A DNA stretch of 11,306 nucleotides from an uncultured Collinsella sp. (GTDB taxonomy: Bacteria > Actinomycetota > Coriobacteriia > Coriobacteriales > Coriobacteriaceae), in the NCBI GenBank assembly GCA_900764955.1, contig CAAFPY010000031.1:1-11306 (forward strand), written 5' to 3'. The notes below the pieces were generated by a model that was not told the origin of the DNA, made no database searches, and was given only the letters and a program-made list of their open reading frames with translations. The number at the start of each line of letters is the position of its first letter. Positions within the stretch are counted from its first letter, which is position 1. Below, one piece after another: positions 7,628 through 11,306 of the stretch. The position numbers and the translations under genes are program-made.

Positions 7628-9528
7628 TTGAGTGTCGGGGCGTTTCCTTTAGCTATGACGGTGCCGTACCGGCACTCGACGGCGTCGATCTGAACATCGA
7701 GGACGGGGAGTTTTTCTGCATCCTCGGTGGCAATGGGTCGGGCAAGTCGACGTTTGCCAAGCATCTGAATGCGCTGCTGCAGCCCGATGCGGGCACGGTA
7801 CGTATCAACGGTATGGATGCGTCCGATCCCGAGCTGGTCTACGACATTCGTTCGACCGCAGGCATGGTGTTCCAGAATCCCGACGACCAGCTGGTGGCAA
7901 CGCTTGTCGAAGATGACGTTGCGTTCGGTCCCGAAAACCTTGGCGTGCCATCGGCGCAAATTGCGCAGCGCGTACGCGAGGCGCTGAAGGGCGTGGGCCT
8001 GGTGGGCTTTGAGCGCCACGAGACCCACGCGCTCTCGGGTGGCCAAAAGCAACGCGTGGCGCTTGCCGGCGTGCTCGCCATGGAACCGCGCGCGCTCATC
8101 TTGGACGAGGCTTCCTCGATGCTCGATCCGCGTGGACGCAAGGGCCTCATGAAGGTTTGCCGCGTGTTGCACGCTCGCGGCATGACCATCGTGATGATTA
8201 CGCACTTTATGGAAGAGGCCGCCGAGGCCGATCGTGTCGCGGTGTTTCGGGCGGGGCGCGTTGCCATGCTCGGTACGCCCGAGGAAATCTTGACGCGGGC
8301 GGACGAACTTGCGCAGCTCAACTTGGATATGCCGGCGTCGTGCTGTCTAGGTAGGGCACTTCGTGCGAAGGGCGTACCCGTTTGCGCGCAGGTGCGTGAG
8401 GCGGATATGGTCGCCGAGATTGCGCAGGCTTATGCCGAGCGGAGTGGGGTAGACATCGTGGGGCGGCCCTTTGAGTCCGATCCTCGTATGCTCGACAACG
8501 CATCCTCTGCAAACGATGGAACAGCAGCGTCGGAGCCCGTCATAGAGCTATCCCATGTTTCGTACAGTTATTCGCTCAGTCCGCGCGAGCGCCGCCGCTG
8601 GCATAAGCGCTCGGTCACTGCGGGCAAATCGAGCAAACAGGCTCTCTGGGGAAACGACCCCAGCAGTCCGTGGGCGCTGCGCGATGTATCGCTGACGGTG
8701 CGTCGCGGCGAGTTCCTGGGCTTGGCAGGTCATACCGGTTCGGGTAAGTCGACGCTGGTCCAGCATCTCAACGGTTTGATTCGCCCCCAGGAGGGATCCG
8801 TTCGCGCGCTGGGGCTCGACCTATCAAACAAGAAAGACGCCGCTGCGGTTAAGGCCAAGGTCGGCGTGGTATTTCAGTATCCTGAGCGTCAGCTGTTTGC
8901 CGAAACCGTGGCGCAGGATGTGGCGTTTGGTCCGCACAACCTTGGCTTGCCGCAAGATGAAGTCGACCGTCGTGTCGAGTCATCACTCTCGCGCGTGGGC
9001 CTCGATCTTTCCACGGTCGGCGACAAGAGTCCCTTTGAGCTTTCGGGCGGTCAGCAACGGCGTGTGGCATTCGCCGGCGTGCTCGCCATGGAGCCCGAGG
9101 TCCTGGTGCTCGATGAACCCATGGCGGGGCTCGATCCGGCTGCGCGCAGGGATTTCCTTGAGCTTATCGGTCGACTTCACCGCGATGGCCTGACCGTTGT
9201 CATGGGTTCGCATAGTATGGATGACCTGGCCAATTGCTGCGACCGTATTGTCGTGATGAACGAGGGCGCGGTGTTTGCCGAGGGCACGCCCGCTCAGGTT
9301 TTTGCGCATGCGGATGAGCTCAAGTCGATCGGCTTGGGCGTTCCCGCCGCCCAGCGCATGGCGTTGGCGCTCGCGGAAGCGGGCGTGCCGCTGCGCTTTG
9401 ACGGCCTCTATACGGTTGAGTCGCTGGCAGACGAGTTGGTGGACCTGCTAATCGGTCGCGCGGGCGGTCCTTCTAACGTCGCGGACATTGCTAAATCCAA
9501 GACGGTTGCGCGAGAGGAGGGCTGCTAA
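7624..9528 (+). CDS. ecfA: Fused double ECF transporter ATPase (EcfA1-EcfA2)
   Basis: A 634-residue cytosolic protein that carries two ABC nucleotide-binding domains in one chain, the energy source for ECF vitamin uptake. First domain: Walker A GGNGSGKST (Lys41), Q-loop FQNPDDQL (Gln84), signature LSGGQ (137-141), Walker B LDEASSMLDP (Asp161, Glu162), which is EcfA1-like. Second domain: Walker A GHTGSGKST (Lys375), FQYPERQLF, signature LSGGQQRR (473-480), Walker B LDEPMAGLDP (Asp497, Glu498), which is EcfA2-like. Both sites look intact. The domains are joined by a long linker, and the second domain has a basic insertion (about residues 319-351, including RERRRWHKR) before its core strand. The end overlaps ecfT by one base (TAATG). 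In many bacteria EcfA1 and EcfA2 are separate adjacent genes. Confidence 0.95.
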   Translation: MIECRGVSFSYDGAVPALDGVDLNIEDGEFFCILGGNGSGKSTFAKHLNALLQPDAGTVRINGMDASDPELVYDIRSTAGMVFQNPDDQLVATLVEDDVAFGPENLGVPSAQIAQRVREALKGVGLVGFERHETHALSGGQKQRVALAGVLAMEPRALILDEASSMLDPRGRKGLMKVCRVLHARGMTIVMITHFMEEAAEADRVAVFRAGRVAMLGTPEEILTRADELAQLNLDMPASCCLGRALRAKGVPVCAQVREADMVAEIAQAYAERSGVDIVGRPFESDPRMLDNASSANDGTAASEPVIELSHVSYSYSLSPRERRRWHKRSVTAGKSSKQALWGNDPSSPWALRDVSLTVRRGEFLGLAGHTGSGKSTLVQHLNGLIRPQEGSVRALGLDLSNKKDAAAVKAKVGVVFQYPERQLFAETVAQDVAFGPHNLGLPQDEVDRRVESSLSRVGLDLSTVGDKSPFELSGGQQRRVAFAGVLAMEPEVLVLDEPMAGLDPAARRDFLELIGRLHRDGLTVVMGSHSMDDLANCCDRIVVMNEGAVFAEGTPAQVFAHADELKSIGLGVPAAQRMALALAEAGVPLRFDGLYTVESLADELVDLLIGRAGGPSNVADIAKSKTVAREEGC

Positions 9529-10328
9529 TGGAGGCGTTTTCGTTTGGCAGCTACTATCCCGGCGATAGTGCGATCCACCGCCTGGACCCGCGAACTAAGT
9601 TGCTCTTGGGCTTTGTGTTTCTGATCACGACGCTCACGGTCAGCAGCTTCCGCGGACTGGCCCCGGTCGCAATCTTCGTTGTCCTGATCTATACCGTGTC
9701 CCGGGTGCCGTTGCGCCGGGTCCTATCATCGATGGCACCATTGCTGGCGATTGTCGTCGTGGTCGCGGTGCTCAACTTGTTTACCGATCAGAGTGGGCGC
9801 ATCCTGTGGCAGCTCGGCTTTTTGCAGATAAGCGAGGGCTCGCTGCATTCCGCCGTCTTTATGGCGTGCCGCCTGACCTTGATGATGGCCGGCATGAGCG
9901 CCATTACGCTCACCACGCCTACGCTCGACCTCACCGCGGGCTTTGAGCGCCTGCTCGCACCGTTTGCGCGCGTGGGGCTCCCTGCGCATGAGCTCGGCAT
10001 GATCATGGGCATCGCGTTGCGCTTTATGCCGCAGTTTGCCACCGAGATGAAGCAGACGGCGGACGCGCAGGCAAGCCGCGGCGCACGCGTAACGGGTGGC
10101 CCGCTCGGCGGCGTGCGTATGCTCGGCAGTGTGGCGATTCCACTGTTCACGGGCGTGTTCCGTCATGCCGAGACGTTGTCTGCCGCCATGGATGCACGCT
10201 GCTATCACGGCGAGCAGGGCCGCACGCGTCTGCATGCACTTGCATTTCGCCGCGGGGATGCGCTGGCTGCGGTTGTGACGATGCTGCTGCTTGCGTGTGT
10301 CATCGTCGTCAACCTTCAACTTGTTTAG
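9528..10328 (+). CDS. ecfT: ECF transporter transmembrane component EcfT
   Basis: A 266-residue integral membrane protein that couples the two ATPase domains to the S component. Seen: the N-terminal IHRLDPRTKLLL block (16-27), hydrophobic segments at about 27-60, 68-84 and 107-127, a loop region with the conserved MGIALRFMPQF, and the two Ala-Arg coupling motifs that contact the ATPases, ASRGA (182-186) and AMDARCYHG (Ala223-Arg224), followed by a last membrane helix near the C-terminus. AGAGGAGG lies 7 bases before the ATG, which overlaps the stop of ecfA. With ribU and ecfA it makes a complete ECF transporter under one riboswitch; whether the module also serves other S components encoded elsewhere cannot be seen here. 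Confidence 0.95.
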   Translation: MEAFSFGSYYPGDSAIHRLDPRTKLLLGFVFLITTLTVSSFRGLAPVAIFVVLIYTVSRVPLRRVLSSMAPLLAIVVVVAVLNLFTDQSGRILWQLGFLQISEGSLHSAVFMACRLTLMMAGMSAITLTTPTLDLTAGFERLLAPFARVGLPAHELGMIMGIALRFMPQFATEMKQTADAQASRGARVTGGPLGGVRMLGSVAIPLFTGVFRHAETLSAAMDARCYHGEQGRTRLHALAFRRGDALAAVVTMLLLACVIVVNLQLV

Positions 10329-10358
10329 GCGCGATTCGAGCGCAAGAAAGGGGCCCCT

Positions 10359-10805
10359 ATGACCGACAACGACCGCACGGCTCAGCTTGAGCGCGCCTGT
10401 TCGTATCTCAGGCGCATTCCGGCGTGGTATCTGGCCACGACCGATGTGACCGACGGGCATCAGCCTCGCGTGAGGCCGTTTTCGTTTGCCATGGTCGATG
10501 ACGGTAAGCTGTGGTTTTGCACGTCGCGCGACAAGGATGTGTGGGCGGAGCTGAGTGCGAATCCCAAGTTTGAGCTCTCGGGCTGGAAGCCGGGGGAATG
10601 TTGGATCGTGTTGACCGGCGAGGCCGCACTTGAGGACGACGCGGTTGCGAGCGACAAGGTGCGTCAAGCGGGTTTTAAGCACATGGTGGGCATCGGCGAG
10701 GAACACGAGAGTGCCAACGACGGCCGCCTTGCTTTCTTTTCGGTCCGCAACATTGCCGCGCGCTTCTGTGATATCGACGGCAGCGAGGAGCGCCTGGAGC
10801 TCTAA
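10359..10805 (+). CDS. Pyridoxamine 5'-phosphate oxidase-like (flavin split-barrel) family protein
   Basis: A 148-residue soluble protein resembling the PNPOx-like split-barrel family, small dimeric proteins that usually bind FMN, F420 or a related cofactor. Seen: IPAWYLATT, then VRPFSFAMVDDGKLWFCTS (the strand pair and cofactor-facing region of the fold), KDVWAEL with NPKFEL (the usual helix followed by a strand), a WIVLTGEA strand, and LAFFSVRNIAARF near the end. The true PdxH C-terminal substrate signature is not evident, so vitamin B6 oxidation is not claimed. The ATG follows AAAGGGG, and the gene begins 30 bases after ecfT, so it most likely belongs to the FMN-controlled operon. It is a paralog of the next gene, with roughly 45% identity judged by eye. 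Confidence 0.85.
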   Translation: MTDNDRTAQLERACSYLRRIPAWYLATTDVTDGHQPRVRPFSFAMVDDGKLWFCTSRDKDVWAELSANPKFELSGWKPGECWIVLTGEAALEDDAVASDKVRQAGFKHMVGIGEEHESANDGRLAFFSVRNIAARFCDIDGSEERLEL

Positions 10806-10846
10806 CGTTTACCAACCAGTCAAATGAGCTAGCGGCAGGAGGAACC

Positions 10847-11257
10847 GTGGACGGATTGAATACGGTGTTGGAGTATCTGACGTCGGTGCCGGCATGGTAT
10901 TTGGCGACGAGCGTTGACGGACAGCCTCATGTGCGTCCGTTTTCGTTTGCGCAGATCCAGGATGGCAAGCTGTGGTTTGTAACAGCGCGCACCAAAGATG
11001 TGTGGCAAGAGCTGCTGCAAAACCAGCGCTTTGAGGCCACGAGTTGGTGGCCGGGCCATGGCTGGCTTATCTTGCGCGGGCGTGCCGGCTTGGATGACCG
11101 GGCTTTAGGCGAAATACGCGAAGCCGGGTGGAAGCATCTAGAGCACCTGGGCGAGCACTATGAGGGGCCTAACGACCCCACGCTCGTCTTCTTTAGCGTC
11201 GAGGATCCCGAGGCTTTTATCTGCAATCACGACGAATGGGTGCCGGTCGAGCTCTAG
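10847..11257 (+). CDS. Second PNPOx-like flavin split-barrel protein (tandem paralog)
   Basis: A 136-residue protein aligned along its whole length with the preceding gene product. Shared blocks include PAWYLAT, the VRPFSFA...DGKLWF core, KDVW.EL, W.PG..W, AG.KH, ND..L.FFSV and the C-terminal VEL. It starts with GTG at 10847, preceded by AGGAGG only 4 bases away; the short spacing is slightly odd, but family alignment supports this start over the TTG at 10856. It lies 41 bases after its paralog with no terminator between. Expected to bind FMN or a related cofactor (family inference); the reaction is unknown. It may act as a heterodimer partner of its neighbour, which is speculation. The window ends 49 bases after the stop, with no terminator visible. 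Confidence 0.85.
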   Translation: MDGLNTVLEYLTSVPAWYLATSVDGQPHVRPFSFAQIQDGKLWFVTARTKDVWQELLQNQRFEATSWWPGHGWLILRGRAGLDDRALGEIREAGWKHLEHLGEHYEGPNDPTLVFFSVEDPEAFICNHDEWVPVEL

Positions 11258-11306
11258 CCAGCTGGCTCATCCTAACAACTTGGTTTTCGCATGGGCGGGC
11301 CCCGTA

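Noticed and set aside
9726..10706. 326-codon minus-strand open frame opposite ecfT and the first PNPOx-like gene
   Set aside because: It spans two well-supported genes on the other strand and their gap, and its peptide is an R/H-rich shadow without motifs.

Overview
The window reads as a chromosomal segment of a GC-rich, Gram-positive-type bacterium with strong Shine-Dalgarno sites. The gene content (groESL with a short GGM-type tail, an FMN riboswitch driving a RibU-type ECF transporter, a fused double ECF ATPase, gut-anaerobe-style amidohydrolases) suggests an actinobacterium of the class Coriobacteriia, perhaps close to Collinsella. That assignment is inference from style and content, not from a database match.

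Layout. (1) Positions 1-112 are the 3' end of a plus-strand gene whose product ends in PAPEPE hexapeptide repeats; a hairpin at 171-208 separates it from a convergent gene. (2) Two divergent hydrolase genes follow: an M20 metal-dependent amidohydrolase (minus, 253-1716) with an unusual charged C-terminal tail, and a YtcJ-like amidohydrolase (plus, 1885-3522). (3) Positions 3523-4440 hold no convincing gene but contain several inverted repeats, including an element of about 240 bp with separated inverted ends and a 211-bp near-palindrome. (4) groES-groEL (4441-6468) forms a chaperonin operon with highly biased codon use. It is followed by a second very long hairpin (6495-6638). (5) From 6806 to the end lies a flavin-themed unit: a promoter, an FMN (RFN) riboswitch, ribU, a fused ecfA1A2 ATPase gene, ecfT, and two tandem paralogous genes of the pyridoxamine-phosphate-oxidase-like (flavin-binding split barrel) family.

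How the parts work together. The last block looks like one transcription unit: ribU and ecfA overlap as ATGA, ecfA and ecfT overlap as TAATG, and the two small genes follow with 30- and 41-base gaps and no visible terminator. The riboswitch would make riboflavin/FMN sense its own uptake, and would also place the whole ECF energising module and two probable flavoproteins under FMN control. The groESL operon has no CIRCE or HAIR operator that I can see. It is bracketed by long palindromes and has two small palindromes in its leader, so its regulation is an open question. The most interesting items here are the long palindromes and the FMN-controlled ECF module with its paralogous flavoprotein-like tail genes. 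I did not find a clear new defence or mobile system.
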